A stretch of 50,303 bases of DNA, taken from NCBI RefSeq assembly GCF_001436755.1, contig NZ_AYZD01000016.1, positions 45,700-96,002 on the forward strand, read 5' to 3'. The DNA comes from Liquorilactobacillus aquaticus DSM 21051 (lineage in GTDB: Bacteria; Bacillota; Bacilli; Lactobacillales; Lactobacillaceae). Of this stretch, positions 26,440-35,631 are shown in pieces. Position 1 is the first letter of the stretch. Each line of letters opens with the position of its first letter. The position numbers and the translations under genes were made by a program. The notes under the pieces are model-generated. The model had not been told where the DNA came from. It made no database searches and was given only the letters and a program-made list of their open reading frames with translations.

Positions 26440-27222
26440 ATGCGAGACAATATTGTGTATGTATACCTCGAAAGAGTTTCTCATCTTACTTTATCATATG
26501 GTATTTCAGTTAAGGATTTTATGGCAGGTGTAGAAGTATTGCCTAGCAATCTGTTATCCTTAGGTCCTGTTGATACTAATCAAGAAATCGATATTTATTC
26601 AGGTTTTAATATGTATATTGGAATAGACGAAGTTCGTAAATATCTGACCAGTAAGCAGAACAAAAATCAGGAATGGATCGATTTTGATAACGCATACGAT
26701 ATTGAAGTGTTAACGCCTGTCGAGGTTTCTGAATTGCTCTATTTAGGGCATGCCTATACGCATCTAAAGTCGCCCTTTTATTACAAACTGCAGAATAATT
26801 ATGTTTATCTTACCTTGCCTAACGGCGCTAAAAAAGTATATTATCGTTATCTTACCCAGTTTTATAAAGTTTTGGCTAAGTGTCTAACTAGTCACTTGGC
26901 TGAAGTGTACAGGGAGAAGAAAAGCTTTTTAAGATTGCGCTACAAGTTTATTGATTTTCCAACTAATATTGCAAAAAAAATGTTTACTTTAATGGCTAAC
27001 GGAGTTGTTTTTGATTTTGGAAGTTCAAGGATCAGAGGGCAAGAGGCTACTATTCCAGTTCTGACAGCGCCTGATTCTGTTTATCAGTTAAAGTGGCATG
27101 AACCGACAATGTTAATTGAAAAGTCTAAAATTGTTGGTAACTTGAAATACCATTTAAATACCAGAAAATGGGAGCTTGAGGTAATCACTCCAGAGGCTTT
27201 TGAGGATACCTTTGATTTTTAG
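26440..27222 (+). CDS. Hypothetical protein downstream of htpX
   Basis: I do not recognise this 260-aa protein. It has no signal peptide or membrane segment and looks soluble, with many aromatic residues (Tyr and Phe) and mixed alpha/beta patterns. AGAGGAAA lies 6 bases before the ATG. It is only 29 bp after htpX in the same direction, so it is likely in the lemA-htpX operon and may act in the same process. Confidence 0.75.
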   Translation: MRDNIVYVYLERVSHLTLSYGISVKDFMAGVEVLPSNLLSLGPVDTNQEIDIYSGFNMYIGIDEVRKYLTSKQNKNQEWIDFDNAYDIEVLTPVEVSELLYLGHAYTHLKSPFYYKLQNNYVYLTLPNGAKKVYYRYLTQFYKVLAKCLTSHLAEVYREKKSFLRLRYKFIDFPTNIAKKMFTLMANGVVFDFGSSRIRGQEATIPVLTAPDSVYQLKWHEPTMLIEKSKIVGNLKYHLNTRKWELEVITPEAFEDTFDF

Positions 27223-27534
27223 TGCTTATTTTCTGTTAATGCTAAAAGATATGGGATAGGGTTATATTTATGGCATAAAGTGATGTTTGTCGGCAAAATA
27301 GAAGCTGGCGGCTTGGGTCATGATATAGTATACTATCTCTTATTTATTTTGTTTTAAAGTATTATGCTATTTTGTGATACAATAACAAGGGATTAAATAT
27401 CGGTGAAGTCATGAAGGATATTCATGATCAAGATGATAAGCGAGTAAATGCCTGAACGGTGTTTTGAAATTTTAAAAAATTTAAATTTCACATATTATTG
27501 TTTTTCGCTGATGTGAAGAAAGGAAGATAGTCAC
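27223..27534 (+). promoter_or_regulatory. murF upstream region with extended -10 promoter
   Basis: An extended -10 TGATACAAT (27375-27383) lies about 150 bp before murF; the -35 is weak. Also visible are the palindrome ATAGTATACTAT (27325-27336), just upstream of the promoter, and a TCATGAA/TTCATGA hairpin (27409-27427) in the leader. No known riboswitch is recognised. Confidence 0.5.
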
Positions 27535-28914
27535 ATGAAGATGCGATTAGCAGAGATTGCGAAAGCACTGCAAGTGCAGTCAATAGATGAGTGGGAACAA
27601 ATTATTGTCACAAGTGTTTCGTTTGATACAAGAACGTTAAGGCAAGGGGCATTATTTATCCCATTAGTAGGTGAACATGATGGGCATGATTATATCCAAA
27701 AGGCGATTGAAAATGGAGCCGTGGCGACTTTATGGCAGGATGATCATGATAAGGAAGCAGATGAAAATGCATCTTTCCCGACACTGAATGTCAAAAACTG
27801 CTTGCAAGCATTGCAGGATTTAGCTGGTTATTATCTTCATAAAATAAATCCAAAAGTTGTTGCTGTGACGGGTAGTAATGGTAAAACTACAACTAAAGAT
27901 ATGATTGCAGCAATTTTAAAAACACAGTTTAATGTACAAAAAACCCATGCAAATTTTAATAATCATATCGGTGTGCCGATGACAATTTTGGGAATGGAAC
28001 CCAATACTGAGGCTCTTGTCGTTGAAATGGGAATGGATCACTTTGGCGAGCTTGATAAGTTGAGTCGGCTTGTTGAACCTGATATTGCTGTAATTACAAT
28101 GATTGGCGAAGCACATATCGAATTCTTCGGAACAAGAGATAAAATAGCAGATGCCAAGATGGAAATTACGCATGGTCTTAAAGAAGACGGAGTATTGATC
28201 TATAATGGTGATGAACCTTTACTAAGGCAACGTGCGAAGATGATTGAACAGGCAAAATATTCATTTGGGAGCGAAAAAGAAAATGACATCCAAGCATTGA
28301 ATGTTGTAGGTGACGAACACAGTACTAGCTTTCGCGTGGAAAATTGGCCAGAATACAATTTTGTGATCCATATATTGGGAACTTACAATGTTGGTAATGC
28401 GTTAGCTGCTTTAAGTGTCGGAGATCATTTTAGAATTCCAGTCGAAAAAATGGTTGAAGCACTCTCAAACTTCGACTTAACTAAGAATCGTACGCAATGG
28501 ATTCAAGGAGACCAAGGTGAAAAGATACTGAGTGATGTCTATAATTCAAATCCAACTGCGGCAAAAATGGTTCTCCGTGCTTTCTCTAGGGTCAAGACAA
28601 ATGGCAGACGGTTCGTTGTTTTAGGAGACATGCTGGAACTAGGGGATTTATCGAACCAAATGCATGCAGAACTAGCTAGCGTTTTGAATCCAGATCAGGT
28701 AGCTGAAGTTTTTCTATGTGGTAAAAAAGTTGCAGCATTAGCCGAAAGTTTGACAGATAAGTTTTCACCTGCAAGAGTTCATTTATATTCAGCAAATGAT
28801 AAAGATGAATTGATTCAAACATTGAGAAAAAGCATTGTTGCGGATGATATTGTCATGCTTAAAGGGAGCCATGGGATTCATTTGGAAAAAGTTTTAGAAG
28901 CATTAAGAAAATAG
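27535..28914 (+). CDS. murF: UDP-MurNAc-tripeptide--D-Ala-D-Ala ligase
   Basis: This 459-aa Mur ligase adds the D-Ala-D-Ala dipeptide to the cytoplasmic peptidoglycan precursor. It has the N-terminal UDP-binding domain (SFDTRTLRQGALFIPLVGEHDGHDY), the central ATPase domain with P-loop VTGSNGKTTT (111-120) and FNNHIGVPMTIL, and the C-terminal ligase domain with YNSNPTA and LGDMLELG. It lies upstream of cshA, acpS and alr; alr supplies its D-Ala. AAGGAAG precedes the ATG. Confidence 0.96.
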   Translation: MKMRLAEIAKALQVQSIDEWEQIIVTSVSFDTRTLRQGALFIPLVGEHDGHDYIQKAIENGAVATLWQDDHDKEADENASFPTLNVKNCLQALQDLAGYYLHKINPKVVAVTGSNGKTTTKDMIAAILKTQFNVQKTHANFNNHIGVPMTILGMEPNTEALVVEMGMDHFGELDKLSRLVEPDIAVITMIGEAHIEFFGTRDKIADAKMEITHGLKEDGVLIYNGDEPLLRQRAKMIEQAKYSFGSEKENDIQALNVVGDEHSTSFRVENWPEYNFVIHILGTYNVGNALAALSVGDHFRIPVEKMVEALSNFDLTKNRTQWIQGDQGEKILSDVYNSNPTAAKMVLRAFSRVKTNGRRFVVLGDMLELGDLSNQMHAELASVLNPDQVAEVFLCGKKVAALAESLTDKFSPARVHLYSANDKDELIQTLRKSIVADDIVMLKGSHGIHLEKVLEALRK

Positions 28915-28956
28915 TTTTTTGTTGATCATAGATACTATATTAGGAGGAATTTTTTT

Positions 28957-30444
28957 TTGAAATTTACAGAACTAGATCTTTCGGATAATTTACTGAAAGC
29001 AATAAAGCGCAGCGGTTTTGAGGAAGCTACACCAATCCAGGCCGAGACAATTCCGTTGGTTTTAAAGGGCTACGATGTTATAGGTCAGGCACAAACTGGT
29101 ACTGGTAAAACCGCTGCATTCGGATTACCAGTTTTACAGCATATTGATACAAAAGAAAATGCAATTCAAGCTGTTATTGTTTCACCTACACGCGAACTTG
29201 CTATTCAAACGCAAGAAGAATTATTCAGACTTGGAAAAGATCAAAGGGCTAAAGTTCAAGTAGTTTACGGTGGAGCTGATATTCGTCGGCAAATTAATGC
29301 TTTAAAGCGTACACCTCAGGTTCTCGTGGGAACCCCAGGGCGTTTACTCGATCATATTCGTCGTCGAACAGTTGATTTGAAAAATGTTAAGACGGTTATT
29401 TTGGATGAAGCAGATGAAATGTTGGACATGGGTTTTGTTGAGGACATCGAAAATATTATCCGTGAAACTCCAGCTAAACGCCAAACATTGCTTTTTTCAG
29501 CAACTATGCCGCCAGCAATTTTAAAAATTGGCGAGAAGTTCATGACTGATCCTAAAATTGTAAAAATTAAGTCAAAGGAATTAACCACAGATTTGGTGGA
29601 TCAATTTTATGTTCGCGCACGTGATTTTGAGAAATTTGACACAATGACGCGTATTCTTGATGTTCAAGCTCCAGAATTGACCATTGTTTTTGGTAGAACG
29701 AAACGACGCGTTGACGAACTGTCTAAGGGATTAGAAGCTCGTGGATATAATGCTAAGGGAATCCACGGCGACTTGTCCCAGCAACGAAGAATGAGCATTC
29801 TGAAACAGTTTAAAGCTGGAAAACTTGATATCCTGGTTGCCACGGATGTTGCTGCACGTGGTCTGGATATTTCTGGTGTTACTCATGTGTATAACTACGA
29901 TATACCGCAAGATCCAGAAAGTTATGTTCATCGTATCGGACGTACGGGACGTGCTGGACATCACGGTGTTTCAGTTACTTTTGTGACACCAAATGAAATG
30001 GATTATCTTCGTGTAATTGAGAAGCTGACAAAGAAACGGATGAGCGCGCTTAAGCCACCTACAGAACGTGAAGCATTTATTGGGCAAATTTCATCAGCTG
30101 TTGATAATATTGGGGAGTTAGTTAAAAAGACTGATACAACAATGTTTGTTGAAAAGGCTGAAGAATTATTAAAAGAATATGAGGCAGTTGATCTTGTTTC
30201 TGCTCTTTTGAACGAAATGACTAAAGATGCAGCTAATGAGGTTCCTGTGAAAATAACACCTGAGCGTCCATTACCGCGCAGAAAGTCAAAACATTTCAAT
30301 CGAGGCGGAGGACATTACAACAAGAAGAGTTATTCGCACAAAGACAGTGGCAACCATAAGGGAAAAAAAGACAAAAACAGAGATAAATTTAATCGACGCC
30401 AAAAAAGCAAACGCAAATATACTATTCGTTCCAAAAATGATTAG
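28957..30444 (+). CDS. cshA: DEAD-box RNA helicase CshA
   Basis: The start is TTG at 28957, with AGGAGGA 8 bases upstream. The 495-aa ATP-dependent RNA helicase has the Q motif (GFEEATPIQAETIP), motif I AQTGTGKT (45-52), PTRELA, DEAD (150-153), SAT, and HRIGRTGRAG. The C-terminus (about 430-495) is a Lys/Arg/Gly-rich tail that should bind RNA. CshA acts in cold adaptation, ribosome assembly and RNA decay. The murF-cshA-acpS-alr order is conserved in lactobacilli. Confidence 0.95.
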   Translation: MKFTELDLSDNLLKAIKRSGFEEATPIQAETIPLVLKGYDVIGQAQTGTGKTAAFGLPVLQHIDTKENAIQAVIVSPTRELAIQTQEELFRLGKDQRAKVQVVYGGADIRRQINALKRTPQVLVGTPGRLLDHIRRRTVDLKNVKTVILDEADEMLDMGFVEDIENIIRETPAKRQTLLFSATMPPAILKIGEKFMTDPKIVKIKSKELTTDLVDQFYVRARDFEKFDTMTRILDVQAPELTIVFGRTKRRVDELSKGLEARGYNAKGIHGDLSQQRRMSILKQFKAGKLDILVATDVAARGLDISGVTHVYNYDIPQDPESYVHRIGRTGRAGHHGVSVTFVTPNEMDYLRVIEKLTKKRMSALKPPTEREAFIGQISSAVDNIGELVKKTDTTMFVEKAEELLKEYEAVDLVSALLNEMTKDAANEVPVKITPERPLPRRKSKHFNRGGGHYNKKSYSHKDSGNHKGKKDKNRDKFNRRQKSKRKYTIRSKND

Positions 30445-30535
30445 ATAGATATTTTAACGGACTAAGTATAATTTTTGAATATTGTTGCCAATTAAATAGC
30501 ATTTAAAATTAACTGTCAGCAGTTAAAAAACAAAG

Positions 30536-30571
30536 AAGAAGTTGAAATTTCCAAGATTCAGCTTCTTTTTT
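30536..30571 (+). terminator. Terminator after cshA
   Basis: AAGAAGTTGAA (30536-30546) pairs with TTCAGCTTCTT (30557-30567) with one T-G pair, followed by a T-run. Confidence 0.85.
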
Positions 30572-30585
30572 AATGGGCTGAAGTA

Positions 30586-30594
30586 TGTTAAAAT
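30586..30594 (+). promoter_or_regulatory. Extended -10 promoter of acpS-alr
   Basis: TGTTAAAAT (TG-n-TAAAAT) lies about 80 bp before acpS and just after the cshA terminator, so acpS-alr-mazEF probably has its own start. No good -35 is seen. Confidence 0.5.
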
Positions 30595-30672
30595 TACTGT
30601 GTGTATCTGCCATGAACGACTGTATAGCGCATAGTTAAATCCTGTTTTTGAAAATTTTTTGGGGGTCTAAGT

Positions 30673-31047
30673 GTGATTTATGGAATAGGAATTGATATTA
30701 CTGATATAGCTAGAATAGAAAAAGCATGGAAAGCACACACTAGTTTTATTGATATGATATTGACGCCTAGTGAGCGGAAAGTTTTCATAAAATTAAGCTA
30801 TCGCCGACAATTAGAATTTTTGGCAGGGCGTTTTTCAGCTAAAGAATCATATAGTAAGGCTTTAGGAACAGGAATCGGAAAACATGCTGGTTTTCACGAA
30901 ATTGAAGTATTGAATGATAAAATAACAGGGAAACCAAAATTAACAATGCAACCAGCAAGTGACTTAATTAGTCATATTTCAATTTCGCACACAGCAGAGT
31001 TAGTAATGACAGAAGTAATTTTAGAATACAAAACAAACCAGATATGA
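30673..31047 (+). CDS. acpS: Holo-[acyl-carrier-protein] synthase
   Basis: This 124-aa enzyme transfers 4'-phosphopantetheine from CoA to acyl carrier protein. The N-terminal GIGIDITDIARIE (Asp8) and the FLAGRFSAKESYSKALGTGIG segment (Glu-rich metal site) match the family. GTG start with GGGGG about 8 bases upstream. alr follows by 15 bp. Confidence 0.94.
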   Translation: MIYGIGIDITDIARIEKAWKAHTSFIDMILTPSERKVFIKLSYRRQLEFLAGRFSAKESYSKALGTGIGKHAGFHEIEVLNDKITGKPKLTMQPASDLISHISISHTAELVMTEVILEYKTNQI

Positions 31048-31062
31048 GAGAAGATGCTGATA

Positions 31063-32178
31063 ATGGTTGAGGGAAATCATCGTAATACAAAAGCTGTTAT
31101 TGACCTAAAAAAAATTGAGAATAATATTTTGGCTGAACGAAAAAGAATGATGCAAGGTCAGAAAATTTTTGCGGTTGTGAAGGCTAATGCATATGGACAT
31201 GGAATTGTTCCTGTTGCCCAAGCTGCCCAAAAAGCTGGGGTTAGTGGTTTTTGTGTTGCAATTATCGATGAAGCATTGGCGTTACGTGCAGCCGGATTAG
31301 ATGAAACTATTCTAGTTTTAGGTGTTACTCCTGCAACTCAAGCTGGCCTTTTGGCGAGAAAAAGAATTTCAGTTGCGGTTGGAGATTTAGCATATCTTCA
31401 AGCTGCTTTGAGCAATTTAAAAGACACTGATCAAAAATTAAGGATACATTTAGCATTGGATACAGGCATGGGGCGGATTGGATTCAGAAACAAAAAAGAT
31501 CTGGAAAAAGCACTTAGCTTTCTTAATAATAATCAAGACAAGTTTAACTTTGAAGGTGTCTTTACACATTTTGCAACGGCCGACTCAGCTGATGAAAAAT
31601 ATTATGAGAAACAAATTGCCGCTTTTAAGTCTTTGATTTCTGTTGTGAAAAAAAGGCCGCGTTATGTTCATGTTTCTAATTCAGCAGCAGCTTTATGGCA
31701 TCGTGAGTGTGGAGGAAATGTTATTCGGTTTGGAATTACAATGTATGGTTTAAATCCATCTGGAGAGGAGCTCAGACTACCAGATGGATTTAAGCCCGCT
31801 TTGACTCTAAGCAGTGAGGTATCTGCAGTAAAGAAAATCAATAAGGGTGATTCTGTCGGGTATGGAAAAACTTATACGGCTGCAGGATCGGAATGGATAG
31901 CAACAATTCCGATTGGTTATGCAGACGGTTGGCCGAGGTGTATGCAAGGATTCAAAATTCTGATTGAGGGCCAGTATTGTGAAATTGTTGGAAGAGTATG
32001 CATGGATCAGATTATGGTCAAGATTCCTTATCAGGTTAAGGTAGGAACAGAAGTTACGCTGATTGGCGAAAACCATGGCGAAAAAATTTCAGCTGTGGAT
32101 GTAGCAAAATATGCAAAAACAATTAATTATGAAATTTTATGCGGAATTTCGGAAAGAGTTCAGCGAAAATACATTTAA
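31063..32178 (+). CDS. alr: Alanine racemase
   Basis: This PLP enzyme interconverts L- and D-alanine for peptidoglycan and teichoic acid D-alanylation. I prefer the ATG at 31063 (MVEGNHRNT, 371 aa) because AGAGAAG lies 9 bases upstream; ATG 31054 is an alternative three codons earlier. The PLP-binding Lys40 is in AVVKANAYGHG and the catalytic Tyr in SVGYGKTYTA. It supplies D-Ala for the MurF substrate. Confidence 0.95.
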   Translation: MVEGNHRNTKAVIDLKKIENNILAERKRMMQGQKIFAVVKANAYGHGIVPVAQAAQKAGVSGFCVAIIDEALALRAAGLDETILVLGVTPATQAGLLARKRISVAVGDLAYLQAALSNLKDTDQKLRIHLALDTGMGRIGFRNKKDLEKALSFLNNNQDKFNFEGVFTHFATADSADEKYYEKQIAAFKSLISVVKKRPRYVHVSNSAAALWHRECGGNVIRFGITMYGLNPSGEELRLPDGFKPALTLSSEVSAVKKINKGDSVGYGKTYTAAGSEWIATIPIGYADGWPRCMQGFKILIEGQYCEIVGRVCMDQIMVKIPYQVKVGTEVTLIGENHGEKISAVDVAKYAKTINYEILCGISERVQRKYI

Positions 32179-32201
32179 GTATACTTTTTTAGAAGAGAGT
32201 G

Positions 32202-32210
32202 TGCTATCAT
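32202..32210 (+). promoter_or_regulatory. Possible extended -10 promoter of mazEF
   Basis: TGCTATCAT (TG-n-TATCAT) sits 35 bp before the antitoxin start, directly after the alr stop. The -35 is weak. It would allow toxin-antitoxin expression separate from alr. Confidence 0.45.
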
Positions 32211-32245
32211 ATATTACTAGCATAAGCTTGTGGAGGCTGCCAGAG

Positions 32246-32503
32246 ATGACTTATCATTTTGAAGATGTAATGGATGATTTAATCGTAGATAATAATGAAC
32301 GCATAGCTCTTTATTGTGATTTCTATGCAATCGATCGTCGGGAATTAGAAAAAGATAAAGTGATTGCTGAGTATGTTGAAAAGCATCATCAGGTTTTGGA
32401 TGCACTGATTGCTGGATATAAAGAAATGGGACCGTTAAATAAAAAGATATGTGATGAACTTGTGGGATGCGAGTGCGAAACGGAGTTTGAAAAGAAAAGA
32501 TAG
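32246..32503 (+). CDS. MazE-like antitoxin (divergent)
   Basis: The ATG at 32246 has TGGAGG 9 bases upstream; the longer reading frame upstream overlaps alr and is not real. The 85-aa acidic protein lies directly before mazF (9 bp gap), the place of the antitoxin EndoAI in B. subtilis. It lacks a clear ribbon-helix-helix N-terminus; the C-terminal half is helical and acidic (DKVIAEYVEKHHQVLDALIAGYKEMG), as expected for a toxin-binding tail. The role is inferred from position. Confidence 0.7.
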   Translation: MTYHFEDVMDDLIVDNNERIALYCDFYAIDRRELEKDKVIAEYVEKHHQVLDALIAGYKEMGPLNKKICDELVGCECETEFEKKR

Positions 32504-32512
32504 AGGTTTTAT

Positions 32513-32878
32513 ATGACAACTGAAGATGTTAAGCGAGGAGATATTTTTTATGCCGATTTATCACCAGTTGTGGGATCAGAGCAGGGAGGTATGCGGCCTG
32601 TTTTGATTATTCAGAATAACATTGGAAATCGGTATAGTCCGACTGTGATTGTTGCAGCAATCACAGCTAAGATTCAGAAACCTAAAATGCCAACACATGT
32701 AGGTCTATTGGCATCTAAAACCGGAATTGAGAAGGATTCCGTTGTTTTACTTGAACAAGTGCGAACGATCGATAAACAAAGATTAAGAGATAAAGTAACA
32801 CATATTGATGAACATGGAATGGATGAAATTAACCATGCTTTGAAAGTCAGCTTAGGGCTGGCAGGTATACATAAATGA
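32513..32878 (+). CDS. mazF: MazF/EndoA-type mRNA interferase toxin
   Basis: The 121-aa PemK/MazF-fold ribonuclease cuts single-stranded mRNA at short motifs. The N-terminal [30 protein letters not shown] and the [11 protein letters not shown] segment are characteristic; the catalytic Arg/Thr region ([12 protein letters not shown]) is intact. AGAGG precedes the ATG. Chromosomal, linked to alr as in Bacillus; probably a stress regulator held by the upstream antitoxin. Confidence 0.9.
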   Translation: MTTEDVKRGDIFYADLSPVVGSEQGGMRPVLIIQNNIGNRYSPTVIVAAITAKIQKPKMPTHVGLLASKTGIEKDSVVLLEQVRTIDKQRLRDKVTHIDEHGMDEINHALKVSLGLAGIHK

Positions 32879-32883
32879 AAAAC

Positions 32884-32922
32884 AAAAAGACAAGTTTGAG
32901 TTACTTTCAAGCTTGTCTTTTT
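32884..32922. terminator. Bidirectional terminator between mazF and the CBS gene
   Basis: AAAAAGACAAGTTTGA (32884-32899) pairs with TCAAGCTTGTCTTTTT (32907-32922) with one T-G pair; both flanks have A/T runs suitable for either strand. Confidence 0.85.
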
Positions 32923-32967
32923 GCTTTTTGAATAAAAGGCTCTAAATATGGAATACTTCTAAATTAG

Positions 32968-33603
32968 TCACGCTTTTAAATTCTCAATCTCAGTGACTTT
33001 AAAATTTTTGCGTTCTAGGTTAGCAACTATTTTTTCGAGTTTTTGCTCATTAACGTCAGCAGGAAGTGTGAACAAACTCCGTCTAACTAACTCTGTTGCC
33101 TCAACATCAAGTGTAATACAACTTGCAATGGAAGTATATTTAGTTATTATTTTAGCCATGTCAACAAGGTCTCCACGTTCTCCCGATGAAACTACCGTCA
33201 GAACGTAACTGCCAAATTCAACATTCCATGATTGTGAGAGCATATTCAGTAAGCTAGAATGGGTAAGAATCCCATAGAAAAAATTATGTTCATCCAACAC
33301 TGTAATATAAGGAAGATCTTTAATTGAGAAAAAAACATTAAAAAACGCAGAATTTAACGTAATAAACTTGGTTGCATTTTTTAAAAGATAGGTAACAGGC
33401 AGAGTCATATCACCCCCGCGAGATTTATGCCGGTAAATGTGCATTTTGTAGATGTTTCCCCTAAAGATTTGGCCTGTTTTATCCAAAATAGGTACGCAGC
33501 GATAGCCTGATTTTTCAAGCACTACTAATGCCTGTTCCAAGGTGATATCCTCGCGAACAGTTATTAGGTCTTTTTTTTGTTTGATAAGTGTTTTGAATAA
33601 CAA
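32968..33603 (-). CDS. CBS-ACT domain protein, possible c-di-AMP receptor (CbpA-like)
   Basis: I prefer the TTG at 33603 because GGAGG lies 8 bases upstream; the in-frame ATG at 33618 overlaps that site and has no site of its own. The 211-aa protein has two CBS motifs (about 10-130: DITLEQALVVLEKSGYRCVPILD and LPYITVLDEHNFFYGILTHS) and a C-terminal ACT-like domain (SYVLTVVSSGERGDLVDMAKI). Listeria CbpA has a similar build and binds c-di-AMP. Ligand binding is inferred, not visible. Confidence 0.7.
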   Translation of the reverse strand: MLFKTLIKQKKDLITVREDITLEQALVVLEKSGYRCVPILDKTGQIFRGNIYKMHIYRHKSRGGDMTLPVTYLLKNATKFITLNSAFFNVFFSIKDLPYITVLDEHNFFYGILTHSSLLNMLSQSWNVEFGSYVLTVVSSGERGDLVDMAKIITKYTSIASCITLDVEATELVRRSLFTLPADVNEQKLEKIVANLERKNFKVTEIENLKA

Positions 33604-33741
33604 TTTGGCATCCTCCATTTAATTAAAAGATTCTCATATATCTTATCATAAAAAAAGAGATATTTAATCCTAAAGAACAAACTTAATAAATTATTTTTAT
33701 TAGCAGTTAATCGCTTGAATGACTTAACTGTATAGAATAAA

Positions 33742-33771
33742 AAAGGCTGAGACATAAACGTCTCAGCCTTT
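33742..33771 (-). terminator. ldh terminator
   Basis: AAAGGCTGAGAC (33742-33753) and GTCTCAGCCTTT (33760-33771) form a 12-bp stem; on the minus strand a T-run follows. It is of the same GGCTGAG type as the hairpin at 7183. Confidence 0.9.
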
Positions 33772-33791
33772 AGTGCATTCAGATAAATCAA

Positions 33792-34766
<975 letters not shown>

Positions 34767-34827
34767 TCATCCTTTCATAGTGAACTTGTTAACACAGTGT
34801 TAGTATAACACGTTTTTCAGAAAAATG

Positions 34828-34841
34828 TGTAGCAGTTTTCA
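34828..34841 (-). promoter_or_regulatory. Possible cre (CcpA) site upstream of ldh
   Basis: On the minus strand TGAAAACTGCTACA matches the cre consensus TGWNANCGNTNWCA except at the G and T of the CGNT core. It lies about 25 bp upstream of the likely -10 of ldh, where CcpA activation would be expected. Weak match. Confidence 0.35.
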
Positions 34842-35039
34842 AACAATTTTTCCAGATTTCGAAGGAAAATATGCTACACTATTAAAAACTGGGTGCTTCA
34901 ACTTTTAGGGTAGACGTTAAGCGTTTTACCCAATTTTGTGCGTTTTTATTTTGCAGGCTGCATTTTATTCGTATCCATTTGAATATGCTTACATTAATTT
35001 TTTCACAAATTGTTAAGAAAGTTTTTGGAGGAATAAAGA

Positions 35040-35603
35040 ATGAAATTAATTGTAGGTCTGGGTAACATTGGGAAAAAATATGAACAAACAAAACACAACG
35101 TTGGTTTTATGACGTTAGAAAAATTTGCAGAAGAAAATGACGTTGCTTTTAACAAAACGAAATGTGAAGCAATGATTGCAGAGCTATTCATTAACGGAGA
35201 AAAGGTCTTGCTGGCCAAACCAATGACTTATATGAATGAGTCTGGACGAAGTGTGGGACCGTTACTTGATTATTTTGGAATAGATATTGCAGATTTCATT
35301 GTGATTCATGATGATATGGATCTGCCGGTAGGACAATTACGCTTACGTCAGAAGGGATCGGCTGGTGGTCATAATGGGATCAAGAGTATTATTGCACATC
35401 TAGGTACTCAGAACTTCAAGCGGATTCGAATCGGGATAGATCATCCTCAAAAACAAAGTGTAGTTGATTGGGTTCTTTCAAAGTTTTCTGCACAGCAGGA
35501 AAAATCTTTAGAAGAGGGTATTCAACATGCAACTGCTGCATTAGATAGTTGGCTTGCTGATAATGATTTTATGAAAACGATGAATAAGTATAACCATAAG
35601 TGA
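35040..35603 (+). CDS. pth: Peptidyl-tRNA hydrolase
   Basis: The 187-aa enzyme releases tRNA from peptidyl-tRNA that drops off ribosomes. Conserved GLGNIGKKYEQTKHNVGF (Asn8 or 9 region and catalytic His19), MTYMNESG, HDDMDLPVG and GSAGGHNG are all present. GGAGG lies upstream of the ATG. mfd follows by 28 bp, a typical pth-mfd pair. Confidence 0.96.
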   Translation: MKLIVGLGNIGKKYEQTKHNVGFMTLEKFAEENDVAFNKTKCEAMIAELFINGEKVLLAKPMTYMNESGRSVGPLLDYFGIDIADFIVIHDDMDLPVGQLRLRQKGSAGGHNGIKSIIAHLGTQNFKRIRIGIDHPQKQSVVDWVLSKFSAQQEKSLEEGIQHATAALDSWLADNDFMKTMNKYNHK

Positions 35604-35631
35604 GATTTATAATAAGGAGTTTAAATAAAAA

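Noticed and set aside
27391-27534. Riboswitch in the murF leader
   Set aside because: Only small hairpins are seen; no conserved motif of c-di-AMP, glycine, lysine or other known classes could be matched.
32111-32245. Long form of the antitoxin starting inside alr
   Set aside because: It overlaps alr in another frame; TGGAGG and ATG at 32231-32248 mark the real start.
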